DNA of 64,000 bases, taken from positions 1,964,613 to 2,028,612 of the forward strand of contig RPFO01000041.1 in assembly GCA_009746045.1 (NCBI GenBank). Reading direction: 5' to 3'. The DNA comes from Mesostigma viride (Eukaryota > Streptophyta > Mesostigmatophyceae > Mesostigmatales > Mesostigmataceae). Of this stretch, positions 47,209-55,426 are shown one piece after another (position 1 is the stretch's first letter; each line of letters opens with the position of its first letter). Below the pieces are notes generated by a model that ran no database searches, was not told where the DNA came from, and saw only the letters and a program-made list of their open reading frames with translations. A program made the position numbers and the translations under genes.

Positions 47209-47297
47209 GCCTCAGGCGGCAAAAGGTTCCGGCACTATTTAACGTAACTAAAACCTGTGCACCTTGGAGGTCAGGGGTTCGAATCCTCACTGAGGCA
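47209..47297 (+). other. tRNA-like module (second copy)
   Basis: Same layout as 46871-46959, shifted by 338 bp, with acceptor-like stem and B box kept. The spacer differs at a few positions outside the T-arm. Confidence 0.4.
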
Positions 47298-47572
47298 GTT
47301 CCGGCGCATTTAGTGGTGCGTGCTCAGCGGCCTAGGCGGATGTCTCGGGCTCTTCGTCCCCCCTCCATGAGGCCAGGTTTTAGTTACGTTAAATAGTGCC
47401 GGAACCTTTTGCCGCCTGAGGCAAATCGGTCCGTAACACTATTTTGCCCGGAATAACCACTTCCGAGCACCCAAGTTAATTCGGCCGAATTAACTTGGGT
47501 GCTCGGAAGTGGTTATTCCGGGCAAAATAGTGTTACGGACCGATTTGCCTCAGGCGGCAAAAGGTTCCGGCA

Positions 47573-48718
47573 CTATTTAACGTAACTGTCCCCGCTCGAC
47601 CCCGTTGGCCATCTCGATGCGGCGTTTCTCGCCGCGAATCCAAACGCCATTAACGCGATGAGAGTGATCAATCCTTTCATCACTTGCCTCCGTGACGGGA
47701 TCAAACTCCTCACTGTCGACGACTCTTGCGTGGCGGTGTCATTTCCGTTCCCCCTTTCGTCGGAGGGTTGGGACGGACCAGCGTGGACAGACGTCGACCC
47801 CGGCTTGTTTTTACGAATCGTCTCTACCAGTTTCCGGACGTGGGGATCTATACCGGGCGTTTCTTGCGCGACGAGAGGGGGGGTCATGGTCGATAAAGAC
47901 GGAACCTGGACCTCGGTTGCTGTTGGAGCGGCGACAGGTCGCACATGCGATTGTTTGCGCCCCCTTTTGAAAAAACCCCAAAACGCGTCCTTTGGACCAA
48001 CCACGAATGGAAAGGGTTTTTGCGCCAATAACGATAGATTTACTCCCTCCACGAGAGCCCGTGTTTGTTCCTCAGAATTCCCCGGCGTGAGGGCAATCTC
48101 CGGCGTCGTAGATATCGGAATCCTCGTCGATACACGAGGGGTCATCGATGGGTCAGGAGACAGATTTAAATACACGAGTTTGTTGAGAAGCGCGCGAGCC
48201 GGCGACGGCGGTTCAGGGGCCGGATACATGGGTCCCTTCCCTTTGTCCACGACGCCGGTAACGGACGCTTGTGCCGGCTCGGTAGATTGCTGGGGATCTT
48301 GCGTCGGAGTTTGCGTCTGGTCCGGCGGAGGTTGTTGCGGTTGGGCCGGTTGCTGTTGGACCGGTTGCTGTTGGGGCGGTTGGGGCGGTTGGGGCGGTGG
48401 GGGCGGTGGGGCCGGTTGCTGTTGGGGCGGTTGGGCCGGTTGATAATAGGGTCGATTTGGAGGATTGATTGGTGTCGAAGGTGGGGTGCGAGTTGGGGTG
48501 TATTGATTATACCTTGGTCTTTTTCTGTTAGTCCCAGGAGGTGGGGGCGGATTGGGGCCTCCCGGGCCCGTCGGAATGCGACGGCCTATCGTATCGCCTG
48601 GCGGCGGAAACGTGTGCGGCATCCCCCCCATGTTCGTGAAGGGAGAACCGTGCGCGATCTGATTCACCACGTTTTGAACGAGTCGGTTTGCGCGATCGAA
48701 TCCAATGTACGAGTCCAT
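47573..48718 (-). CDS. Pro/Gln-rich viral protein with C-terminal membrane helix
   Basis: The ATG at 48718 (MDSYIGFDRANRLVQNVVNQ) begins a 381-residue product. It has a short N-terminal helix, a long Pro/Gln linker (about 60-160, with PPPPPPQPPQPPQQQP), a mixed region with acidic and basic stretches, and one C-terminal hydrophobic helix (VMKGLITLIALMAFGFAARN). The last residues (SYVK-stop) are encoded inside the third palindrome, so the insertion replaced the original C-terminus. It diverges from the capsid gene over a 75-bp gap. A tail-anchored virion protein is plausible. No family recognised. Confidence 0.6.
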   Translation of the reverse strand: MDSYIGFDRANRLVQNVVNQIAHGSPFTNMGGMPHTFPPPGDTIGRRIPTGPGGPNPPPPPGTNRKRPRYNQYTPTRTPPSTPINPPNRPYYQPAQPPQQQPAPPPPPPQPPQPPQQQPVQQQPAQPQQPPPDQTQTPTQDPQQSTEPAQASVTGVVDKGKGPMYPAPEPPSPARALLNKLVYLNLSPDPSMTPRVSTRIPISTTPEIALTPGNSEEQTRALVEGVNLSLLAQKPFPFVVGPKDAFWGFFKRGRKQSHVRPVAAPTATEVQVPSLSTMTPPLVAQETPGIDPHVRKLVETIRKNKPGSTSVHAGPSQPSDERGNGNDTATQESSTVRSLIPSRRQVMKGLITLIALMAFGFAARNAASRWPTGSSGDSYVK

Positions 48719-48793
48719 GAGAGCTCGTTTAATATATCGTCGACATATGATTTTGGGGCGAAAAAATATATCTCGTGTGGATCCTATACACAC
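48719..48793. promoter_or_regulatory. Bidirectional promoter of the capsid gene and Pro-rich gene
   Basis: The 75-bp gap contains the AT-rich run GGGGCGAAAAAATATATCTC, about 30 bp before the capsid ATG, and TTTAATATATCG on the other side. The spacing fits a compact viral promoter with TATA-like elements facing both ways. Confidence 0.5.
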
Positions 48794-51298
48794 ATGTCTT
48801 CTTCTTCGCTTTGCGCTGTCATGGCCCTCAGGAGCAAGGGGGCGGAGGACGTCCCTCTGATCGGTCCCGCTTCGGACATCACGTTCTGGAAAACTGTTTG
48901 GAACCGCCACACGAACTACACCATCGAGGACGCCGAGATCACGTCGTCCGGTGGTATCGTAGACTACGGCGAGAGCGTCGAGTTCAAGATTCCGAGGTCG
49001 GGCGATCTCCTTCACAAGCTTATGGTGTACATCGAATTCCCCGTCTTCCCCAACGCCAACTTCTCGCCCTTCTCCAAGGACTTTGGCCGCATCCTCATCG
49101 ATTACGTAGAGTACAGCATCGGTGGGTTCGTGGTTGAGAAGCTCACGGGCGACTTCTTGCACGTGAGCGACAAGCTTTCTAAGAAGGGGTTTGAGAGTAA
49201 CGTGGACAATATGCCATTCAACCACGGAGGGAGTGTGGAGATCGATAACAAGGGCAGGATCACGAACTACTGCAACGGGTCCAAGTCCCAGCACATTTAC
49301 ATCCCCGTGGAATTCACATTCACACAGGAACCGGGTCTGTCTCTCCCGATGATCGCCATCCAACATCACGACGTCATGGTCAAGGTGCAGTTCGCGAAGG
49401 CGGAGGACATCTGGACCTATTACACGAACGATTTTCCCGTAAATACTACCGCCGCCACGCCCATCAACTACTCGCTGGCTCCTTACGTGGCCACCGTGGC
49501 GGACAACAGCGCGGCGGGGGAGTGGAGCTACGACTCGAGTCTGACCAACACTGGGTCCGTGCAGCCCGCTGCCGGAGCTCCTCTGACCACTTTGTACAAT
49601 TACACTGATGTGGGAGGCAGCGTGACGTCCGGGTCAGCGCAGACGGACAACTACGGCGCCACTTCCAACCACGCGTCCATCGACCTGAGCAACGCCGGAT
49701 TCCACGGCGGGTCGACGACCTTCTCGATGGTGACGGACGTGACGGCGCAGAACCTGACGGCGACCCAGACCGCCGCCATCGCGTACTGGGGTTTCAACGG
49801 GGACGCGAGGGACTACGGCGTCAACGCTTGGAACGGGACCATCAAGGGCAGCAGCCAGTACTCGTCGTCCATCAAGTACAGCGGTACTCACAGTCTCGCC
49901 GTGACAGACAACACCGGCGGGTTGGATGTCACTAGCACGGCGCTCCAGACTTTGCTCGCTAGTGATTTCAGTCTGTCCGTCTTCGTATACTTCACCAACA
50001 ACACACAGCAATGGCAATCCATCTTTACCGGAAACGCCGGAGTCCAGTGGGGTCTCATCTACAACCCCAGTTGGCGTACGACTCCTGGGTTCGCCTTTTT
50101 CGATCGTGGCAGCGGCGCAGACGTCGCGAACAGGCACACGTGGTTCGCGATGACCCCGACCCTAAACACATGGCATCACGTTGTGGTGACTCGTCAGGGA
50201 AGCCTGGTGAGCATGTACTATGATAACGCCTTGAAGGTCCAGACCACTCCCGTCGTGACGAAACTGGGACCCGGGACGAGCACGATGTGTTTCGGTAACC
50301 AGGTGGGGTCACTTCCAACCGCCAACTTTATGGGGTACATCGACCAAGGCGCCATCTATTCCTCCGTCATCGACGCGGTGACCGTGAACAGCATCTACAC
50401 AACCAACGCGGAGATCATCACCCCTGGCGCCCTTGGTACCGTCCTCCAGCAGTACGGATCCGGGACCGACTTTGTCCGTCTGCAACTGGCAAACTCCGGT
50501 GCGCTAGAATTGGAGACGAGGGTGGCCAGCGTCAGTCGCGTGATGGACAAGTTTCCCACTGGCAACGTGTTCGTGGGGGACGCCGCGAAACACAATCTGG
50601 TCTTGACGCGTCTCAGCGGCGTGAGTGCCATCCCGGCCTCGATCCCGTGCGAATGGCTGTTTACCGCCGGTGCTCTGACGAACACGGGAACCGGAAGCAA
50701 CCTGGCTGTCGTGTCGGGCACGCAGGTGGACGTCAGCAACGGGGTGATCGAATGGACTAGTTCCGCTACTCCGTTCAGTTCCGGTACGGATCGCGTCACG
50801 ATGAGTCTGTCAGATGCGACCGTCGGTCTGACGACTTTCTCTCTGATCTTCGACTATTTCGTGGACAGCACCAAGCTGGACGGGAACGACACCGGACTCT
50901 TCCATGTGGGCCCGGATACCACTAACCGAATGATCGGTACCGTCGGCTCCAATGGCACTTCGTTGTCGTTGAACACAATGTCGACGGTCACGAACGGCGA
51001 TCTGAACATCGCTGTGGCGGACGCGAACGGAGTCACGGCCGTTTTTCCCATGGACACGTGGCATACCGTGTCTATCACGAGGCTGGGTGTGACCAGCGAG
51101 TCTTCCTCGGCCATCGACAATAGCAAGTTGATCGTCTCCGTGGACGGCATGTCGTACGGTTTCTTGGGTCAAGGTTTCCGTTCCGGAGCGAATTATGGCA
51201 ACACGCTGCTGTTCGGGCCGAATCCGAGGTGCCCTGCCGCGATCAAGCAGAAGATGAAGATCCGGAACATCCGTTTCTTCAACGGGATTTATAAATAA
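48794..51298 (+). CDS. Major capsid protein, N-terminal jelly roll plus laminin-G-like insertions (5' part)
   Basis: The ATG at 48794 (MSSSSLCAV, second ATG at 48821) precedes NCLDV capsid signatures: ITFWKTVWNRHTNYTIEDAE, IPRSGDLLHKLMVYIEFP, IDYVEYSIGGFVVEKLTGDF and LPMIAIQHHDVMVKVQF. These are the start and end of the first jelly roll (about residues 1-210). A Thr/Ser/Asn-rich linker follows, then two laminin-G/concanavalin-like domains (about 320-530, with TWHHVVVTRQGSLVSMYYDN; and about 640-830, with DTWHTVSITRLG and KMKIRNIRFFNG). The frame ends at 51298. The second jelly roll continues in another frame. The open frame upstream to 48269 is Arg-rich antisense sequence and was not used. 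Confidence 0.85.
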   Translation: MSSSSLCAVMALRSKGAEDVPLIGPASDITFWKTVWNRHTNYTIEDAEITSSGGIVDYGESVEFKIPRSGDLLHKLMVYIEFPVFPNANFSPFSKDFGRILIDYVEYSIGGFVVEKLTGDFLHVSDKLSKKGFESNVDNMPFNHGGSVEIDNKGRITNYCNGSKSQHIYIPVEFTFTQEPGLSLPMIAIQHHDVMVKVQFAKAEDIWTYYTNDFPVNTTAATPINYSLAPYVATVADNSAAGEWSYDSSLTNTGSVQPAAGAPLTTLYNYTDVGGSVTSGSAQTDNYGATSNHASIDLSNAGFHGGSTTFSMVTDVTAQNLTATQTAAIAYWGFNGDARDYGVNAWNGTIKGSSQYSSSIKYSGTHSLAVTDNTGGLDVTSTALQTLLASDFSLSVFVYFTNNTQQWQSIFTGNAGVQWGLIYNPSWRTTPGFAFFDRGSGADVANRHTWFAMTPTLNTWHHVVVTRQGSLVSMYYDNALKVQTTPVVTKLGPGTSTMCFGNQVGSLPTANFMGYIDQGAIYSSVIDAVTVNSIYTTNAEIITPGALGTVLQQYGSGTDFVRLQLANSGALELETRVASVSRVMDKFPTGNVFVGDAAKHNLVLTRLSGVSAIPASIPCEWLFTAGALTNTGTGSNLAVVSGTQVDVSNGVIEWTSSATPFSSGTDRVTMSLSDATVGLTTFSLIFDYFVDSTKLDGNDTGLFHVGPDTTNRMIGTVGSNGTSLSLNTMSTVTNGDLNIAVADANGVTAVFPMDTWHTVSITRLGVTSESSSAIDNSKLIVSVDGMSYGFLGQGFRSGANYGNTLLFGPNPRCPAAIKQKMKIRNIRFFNGIYK

Positions 51299-51299
51299 C

Positions 51300-52520
51300 G
51301 ATAACAACAACAGGTACAAGCTTTATGTCGACGGAGTCCCGAAGACGCTGGCCTACACCCCCTTCCTTGGGGATCCCAACATCACGACCAAGACCATGTA
51401 CCTCGGGACCAGCCCTGACGCCCCCTCCTCGTGGTACGCGAAGAACGCCTCGTGGGACCACGTGTGGTTTTACAACTTGGCCGTCACTCCCAACGATATC
51501 GGAGCGACCGCCGGTGTGGACGGATCGGTCTCCCAGATGCCTTTGGTTAGGCAGATTTGGGCGGCGCAGTTGGACACCAAGTTCGCAATCACGCGAGGCG
51601 GCGAGACCAACAACAACTACAGCGGGGCGTTCTGGGCGAACCTGTGGGACACGGAGGGACTCACGAGGTTCGCAGTGGAGACGTGGACGACAGGAGCAGG
51701 GGGCATCCTGACGTACGTCAAGGTTCTCGTGAGGTCTCTCGGGGGTTTCCTCGGCGCCCTGGGCCAGGATTGGCACATGGAACTCACGTATCCAGGCAAC
51801 ATCCCGACGACTATCAATTACCTCCCCGGTGCCGCGAACGCCGTCACGTACGTGCACCCGAGGGCCGGGTGGATCGCCAACCCTCCTCCGTTCAATTGCA
51901 AGTTGTTGGCGCGGATGTTTTATCTGGACGACACGGAGCGCAAGGAGTTCGCGCTGAGGACACACGAGTACCTGATCACGGAGACGCAGCTGATGAAGAC
52001 GCACGTGGGAGGACAGGAGGAGATCGACATCCAGCTCCAATTCAACTATCCGGTGAAGGAGCTCATTTTCTTCTACAAGCCGACGGAGCTCGGTTTCATC
52101 GAGTCAAAGTTCCGTTCCGACGCGGAGTTCTCGTACAACGGGTATTGGAACTTCTATAACAACAACAGCGAGTTCGGGGACGGGCATCTGTTCACAAAGT
52201 GCAATATGACGATCAACGGCCAGTTCATGTTCGAGGAGGGACGCGATCCGATCTTCTTTTCGTACCAACTGCCGGCCGACTACCACACGCGTGTCGAGAA
52301 GAACTCGCGCGTGTACGTGATCCCGTTCTGTCTGGACCCAGAGTCATGGAAGCCCACGGGTTCGATCAACATGAGCCGACTTGACAGTGTCAAGTTGCTA
52401 CTGAAGGGGTTGGGGCCGTACCCCCACGGCATCCCTCAGGGCACGATCGACATCTACGCGAGGAGTTTCAACTTGCTCCGTCTGCAGTCTGGCATGGGCG
52501 GCAAGCGGTTCGCCTCGTAA
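51300..52520 (+). CDS. Major capsid protein, partial laminin-G-like domain and C-terminal jelly roll (3' part)
   Basis: The frame is open from 51300 without a start (first ATG 51396). It begins inside another laminin-G-like domain (RYKLYVDGVPKTLAY, later DHVWFYNLAVTPNDIGA). The second capsid jelly roll follows: LLARMFYLDDTERKEFALRT, HEYLITETQL, PVKELIFFYKP and TGSINMSRLDSVKLLL. These match the conserved C-terminal half of NCLDV capsid proteins. Together with the 5' part it would make a capsid protein well over twice the usual 450-550 residues. A deletion of half a laminin-G-like domain with a frame change is the simplest explanation for the break. Confidence 0.85.
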   Translation, partial: DNNNRYKLYVDGVPKTLAYTPFLGDPNITTKTMYLGTSPDAPSSWYAKNASWDHVWFYNLAVTPNDIGATAGVDGSVSQMPLVRQIWAAQLDTKFAITRGGETNNNYSGAFWANLWDTEGLTRFAVETWTTGAGGILTYVKVLVRSLGGFLGALGQDWHMELTYPGNIPTTINYLPGAANAVTYVHPRAGWIANPPPFNCKLLARMFYLDDTERKEFALRTHEYLITETQLMKTHVGGQEEIDIQLQFNYPVKELIFFYKPTELGFIESKFRSDAEFSYNGYWNFYNNNSEFGDGHLFTKCNMTINGQFMFEEGRDPIFFSYQLPADYHTRVEKNSRVYVIPFCLDPESWKPTGSINMSRLDSVKLLLKGLGPYPHGIPQGTIDIYARSFNLLRLQSGMGGKRFAS

Positions 52521-52521
52521 A

Positions 52522-53475
52522 TTAACCAAACCACGACTTGAACTTGTTGCCCATGTAAATAGACGGATAATCCAAGTAACTAGAGTTATCGTACGTCCTC
52601 ACGACTTCTGGTAAAGGTCCGACGAATTGTGCGTCCGGTCGCACGTCATTATGATAAAATCCCATTTTTCTCTCCGCGTTGCTTATCACTCTTCCGTATT
52701 TCTCTTTATCCGACTTAACTTTGGCCACAGTGAGTGCAGCTTGTGCGCCTAAGGCACCACCCGCGGCCGCGTAAGGAGTGGCGGCAGCTAATGAAGGACC
52801 GTACGTGTATGCCATCGTTTTACCAGCCACAGCTGCGTTCGTGGCCATATTCTTTGCCACCTGCCGTGCTACCGGATTGGTTGCGATCGTCTTGACCACC
52901 TCTTGCACCAGCGGGTTTTCTACGACCGCTTGGGCCATCGGCAAAACGCCCGACTCTGATGGCGCTTGTGCCGGGAACGCCGCGTTCCCGAGGGCCGACA
53001 GTGCCGAGGTGGCAAAGCCCCCGGCGCCAGGCAACAAGGCGGTTGCGAGGAGGGGGATCGCCAGCTTGCCCAACGTGCCCCACGGGAGCCCCTTGATGGC
53101 GTTCATCATTCCTCCGCTCTGTTTAGTAGCCGCCGGCCCTGACGAACCAACGCCTCTTCCTTGCAAAACACTGCCCAACATTTGGCACAAGTACCCCTGC
53201 GGGAGCTGCATCAGAGATTGGTACGGATGCCCCGTGAGCACGGCGGCTATGATGGCGGTCCTCGCGCGATCTTGCCCTTGTTGACGTCCGCACAATTCTG
53301 TTACCACGGCCACCACGATCTCTTGAGAGATGAGGTAGCACAATTGGTCCTGACTCATGGAGAGGATGTGGTATTCGGACAGCTGAGGATGAAGGGCTTT
53401 CACGAGCCACAACGCTTCTTGGGGATGCAGCTCGGCCTTCACGCCCCTGGCACAACGCAGCTTGATCTCTTCCAT
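52522..53475 (-). CDS. Viral protein with LC-helix domain and Ala-rich membrane-like region
   Basis: The 317-residue product has an N-terminal helical domain (about 15-100) with ALWLVKALHPQLSEYHILSM, SQDQLCYLISQEIVVAVVTE and PQGYLCQML. It matches the domain at about 140-230 of the protein at 38501-40228. A Gly/Ala/Pro-rich middle (LAIPLLATALLPGAGGFATS, AGGALGAQAALTVAKV) may associate with membrane. The C-terminus is a Tyr/Asn/Asp-rich tail (YDNSSYLDYPSIYMGNKF). It abuts the capsid gene tail to tail with one base between. It is probably a minor virion protein. Confidence 0.65.
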   Translation of the reverse strand: MEEIKLRCARGVKAELHPQEALWLVKALHPQLSEYHILSMSQDQLCYLISQEIVVAVVTELCGRQQGQDRARTAIIAAVLTGHPYQSLMQLPQGYLCQMLGSVLQGRGVGSSGPAATKQSGGMMNAIKGLPWGTLGKLAIPLLATALLPGAGGFATSALSALGNAAFPAQAPSESGVLPMAQAVVENPLVQEVVKTIATNPVARQVAKNMATNAAVAGKTMAYTYGPSLAAATPYAAAGGALGAQAALTVAKVKSDKEKYGRVISNAERKMGFYHNDVRPDAQFVGPLPEVVRTYDNSSYLDYPSIYMGNKFKSWFG

Positions 53476-53505
53476 AGTGTAGTTACAATACTACTGGACA
53501 CCATA

Positions 53506-54216
53506 TTACTTTGAGGAGGGGAGCCTAAACAGATATGGCGTGATCGGAGACGATTGCGCACTCATGTTAAATAAAATCACGAACTTGATCTTCCCTGGAA
53601 TTTCTATCACGGGGCTATATGTCGACCGATGCTTCATAGAGGGGGAAGAGGCATAATGGTCAAAACCTTCAAATACAGATTCGGCCCAGCCCTTGAAATC
53701 CTCACCACCACACTTGATGCTTAACGGATTTATAGTATAATGCACCACAGCCCCTTTAGGTTCATTTTCCACCAACATATTCACCATCCCAGCGCTGTCT
53801 AGCCAGTATTGGGCCTTCTCGCCAGACGGAGACCCCGTATCCAAGTACCCTTTGACTGTAGCGGTATTGAATGACGGCCCTAGATCCTTTTGCGCTTTCT
53901 CGCGCCCAGATTGATCTGGATCGTAAACGGCGACGTAGGTTCCAAATTTGTACATGCTAAACGGAGCAAGATCTTTACCGTCGACTAACTTCACGCCAGC
54001 GCACTCCTCGTACACGGGCACCGGCTTAGTCTCGGTAGCAGTCGTACCTGTCGCAGGAGTCGCCACCGTCTCCTCGGGGTTCGCTTTTGCCTTTTGTTTC
54101 TTCTTCTTCTTTGATATCGCCACCGCAACGCCAGCGGATATCGCGATGAACAAGACTACGGCAACAAACCCAATTTTATAGTTATGTCTCGAAAACCAGT
54201 CCATAAATTTCCCCAT
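53506..54216 (-). CDS. Viral type-II-like membrane protein with ECxG ectodomain
   Basis: The chosen ATG is at 54216 (MGKFMDWFSRHNYKIGFVAV). One membrane helix (FVAVVLFIAISAGVAVAI) is followed by a Lys stretch (SKKKKKQKAKA) and a Thr/Pro/Ala linker. A globular domain follows that starts YEECAGVKLVDGKDLAPF. The same architecture is in the gene at 54536-55423 (WKECDGTPYNMIPEISIF). AT-rich TTATAATAAACAAT precedes the ATG. It probably displays the C-terminal domain from an internal or external membrane. No family recognised. Confidence 0.6.
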   Translation of the reverse strand: MGKFMDWFSRHNYKIGFVAVVLFIAISAGVAVAISKKKKKQKAKANPEETVATPATGTTATETKPVPVYEECAGVKLVDGKDLAPFSMYKFGTYVAVYDPDQSGREKAQKDLGPSFNTATVKGYLDTGSPSGEKAQYWLDSAGMVNMLVENEPKGAVVHYTINPLSIKCGGEDFKGWAESVFEGFDHYASSPSMKHRSTYSPVIEIPGKIKFVILFNMSAQSSPITPYLFRLPSSK

Positions 54217-54265
54217 ATTGTTTATTATAATGAAACAGACATAATTTACACTTAAATTCACGTTA

Positions 54266-54499
54266 TCACCCTCGGCCCGTGTTTGTCATCCTCGTACAGA
54301 ATTTCCGGTTCCACCCTACCAGTTCCATCACCACGTGGAAGATAGCCGCCGACACGCCCACTTGCGCGAGGATGCCCGCGTGAGACATCGCCCGTGTCTC
54401 GTTGATCTTCATGTGAACCGAATGGACCACTGTCATAGTCACCGCCATCGCCAATGCAATAACCAACGCTTCCACGAGCACAGCTCCGTACTTTGACAT
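54266..54499 (-). CDS. Small viral protein with two membrane helices
   Basis: The chosen start is the ATG at 54499 (MSKYGAVLVEALVIALAMAV). It has two hydrophobic helices, the second near VGVSAAIFHVVMELVGW, and a basic C-terminus. It lies between two membrane-anchored ECxG proteins on the same strand. No family recognised. Confidence 0.55.
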   Translation of the reverse strand: MSKYGAVLVEALVIALAMAVTMTVVHSVHMKINETRAMSHAGILAQVGVSAAIFHVVMELVGWNRKFCTRMTNTGRG

Positions 54500-54535
54500 T
54501 TTGTTACAATGAAACAACATTATTTACACAGGATG

Positions 54536-55423
54536 TCACCTTGTCACTCGGGTCGCACTCGTTTTGAAAATGTAGCATTTCAACGGGTCGTCCTTAATGG
54601 CCGTCTTCGCGTTCGTCACGAACGCGTAACAAAACTTCGCTTTGACCACGCCGGCCGTGGTCGTCATCTCGGGAGAGATCTCGAAGCTTGAGATCTTGCC
54701 CTCCTTCTTCAAGTACTCCAGGTACTTCCTCGCATCGTCGATGCATTTGATAGCATTGAAGTCGATCACGTACCTCTTCCACTCTTTGATCGGCTCTTTC
54801 AACGTCACTGGGATCACGACGTGCACCTTGCCATCATTCCAACCCGGAACGTGCCACACGAGCGCCTTCTTATCATAATGCAGGGCTCCCACTGTCAGAT
54901 TGGCCGCATACCCTTGCTCGCAGTCTCCTTTCACCATCGCGCATTGAAGCTGTTTCTTCGTCCATGTGAACTTTTCCGGCGAATGGGTTTCTGCCCCGTT
55001 CATAGCAAAAATCGATATTTCGGGTATCATATTGTACGGAGTCCCATCGCATTCCTTCCAATGCACGACCGGGGACAAGGGGTTCGGGGGCGCTGTGACC
55101 GCAATGACCGGCGCGACCGCAGGCGCGGGCGTATCCGGTTTCGCGGCCACCTCGGCCGCCAACGTCCCGGCCGGCGTCACGGGCGGCGTGACGGGGGCCA
55201 ATGACGCCGTAGGAGTCACGACGGGAGGAGGAGTCACGGTAGCAGACGACGGAGCCTCGGCGGCCGGCGACGAAGATGGAACGGTTGTCGCGGTAGTCGC
55301 GTCCTCCCCCGCGGCTCCACTTTCCTCCTCGTCCTTCTTCCTTTTCATGACGACGACGACGATGGGGACGACGATGATCGTTGCAATTACGAGAAAGATT
55401 CCTAAGAAGACCCAGATATTCAT
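54536..55423 (-). CDS. Viral membrane-anchored protein with Pro/Ala/Thr stalk and ECxG domain
   Basis: The 295-residue product has an N-terminal hydrophobic helix (VFLGIFLVIATIIVVPIVVV) and then a Lys/Asp/Glu patch. A long stalk of Pro, Ala, Thr and Val runs over about residues 45-125. A C-terminal globular domain of about 165 residues begins HWKECDGTPYNMIPEISIF. The stalk may be O-glycosylated. It seems to be a diverged paralogue of the protein at 53506-54216. No family recognised. Confidence 0.62.
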   Translation of the reverse strand: MNIWVFLGIFLVIATIIVVPIVVVVMKRKKDEEESGAAGEDATTATTVPSSSPAAEAPSSATVTPPPVVTPTASLAPVTPPVTPAGTLAAEVAAKPDTPAPAVAPVIAVTAPPNPLSPVVHWKECDGTPYNMIPEISIFAMNGAETHSPEKFTWTKKQLQCAMVKGDCEQGYAANLTVGALHYDKKALVWHVPGWNDGKVHVVIPVTLKEPIKEWKRYVIDFNAIKCIDDARKYLEYLKKEGKISSFEISPEMTTTAGVVKAKFCYAFVTNAKTAIKDDPLKCYIFKTSATRVTR

Positions 55424-55426
55424 GTA

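Larger units (their letters stand above)
46706..47587. repeat. Three 206-bp palindromes at 338-bp spacing (foldback array)
   Basis: Copies are at 46706-46911, 47044-47249 and 47382-47587, centred on ATTCGG|CCGAAT. In copies 1 and 3 the two 103-base arms match perfectly by eye. Copy 2 has two T-to-G changes in its left arm, but its pairing extends 8 bp further on each side (CAGGTTTT/AAAACCTG). Ends read AGTTACGTTAAATAGTG and its reverse complement. The two 132-bp spacers are nearly identical. No protein is encoded. This may be a foldback/MITE-type element or a hairpin-derived structure. Confidence 0.95.

Noticed and set aside
48269..48793. N-terminal extension of the capsid frame
   Set aside because: It is Arg/Leu/Gly rich because it is antisense to the Pro/Gln-rich gene; capsid similarity begins only after the ATG at 48794 or 48821.
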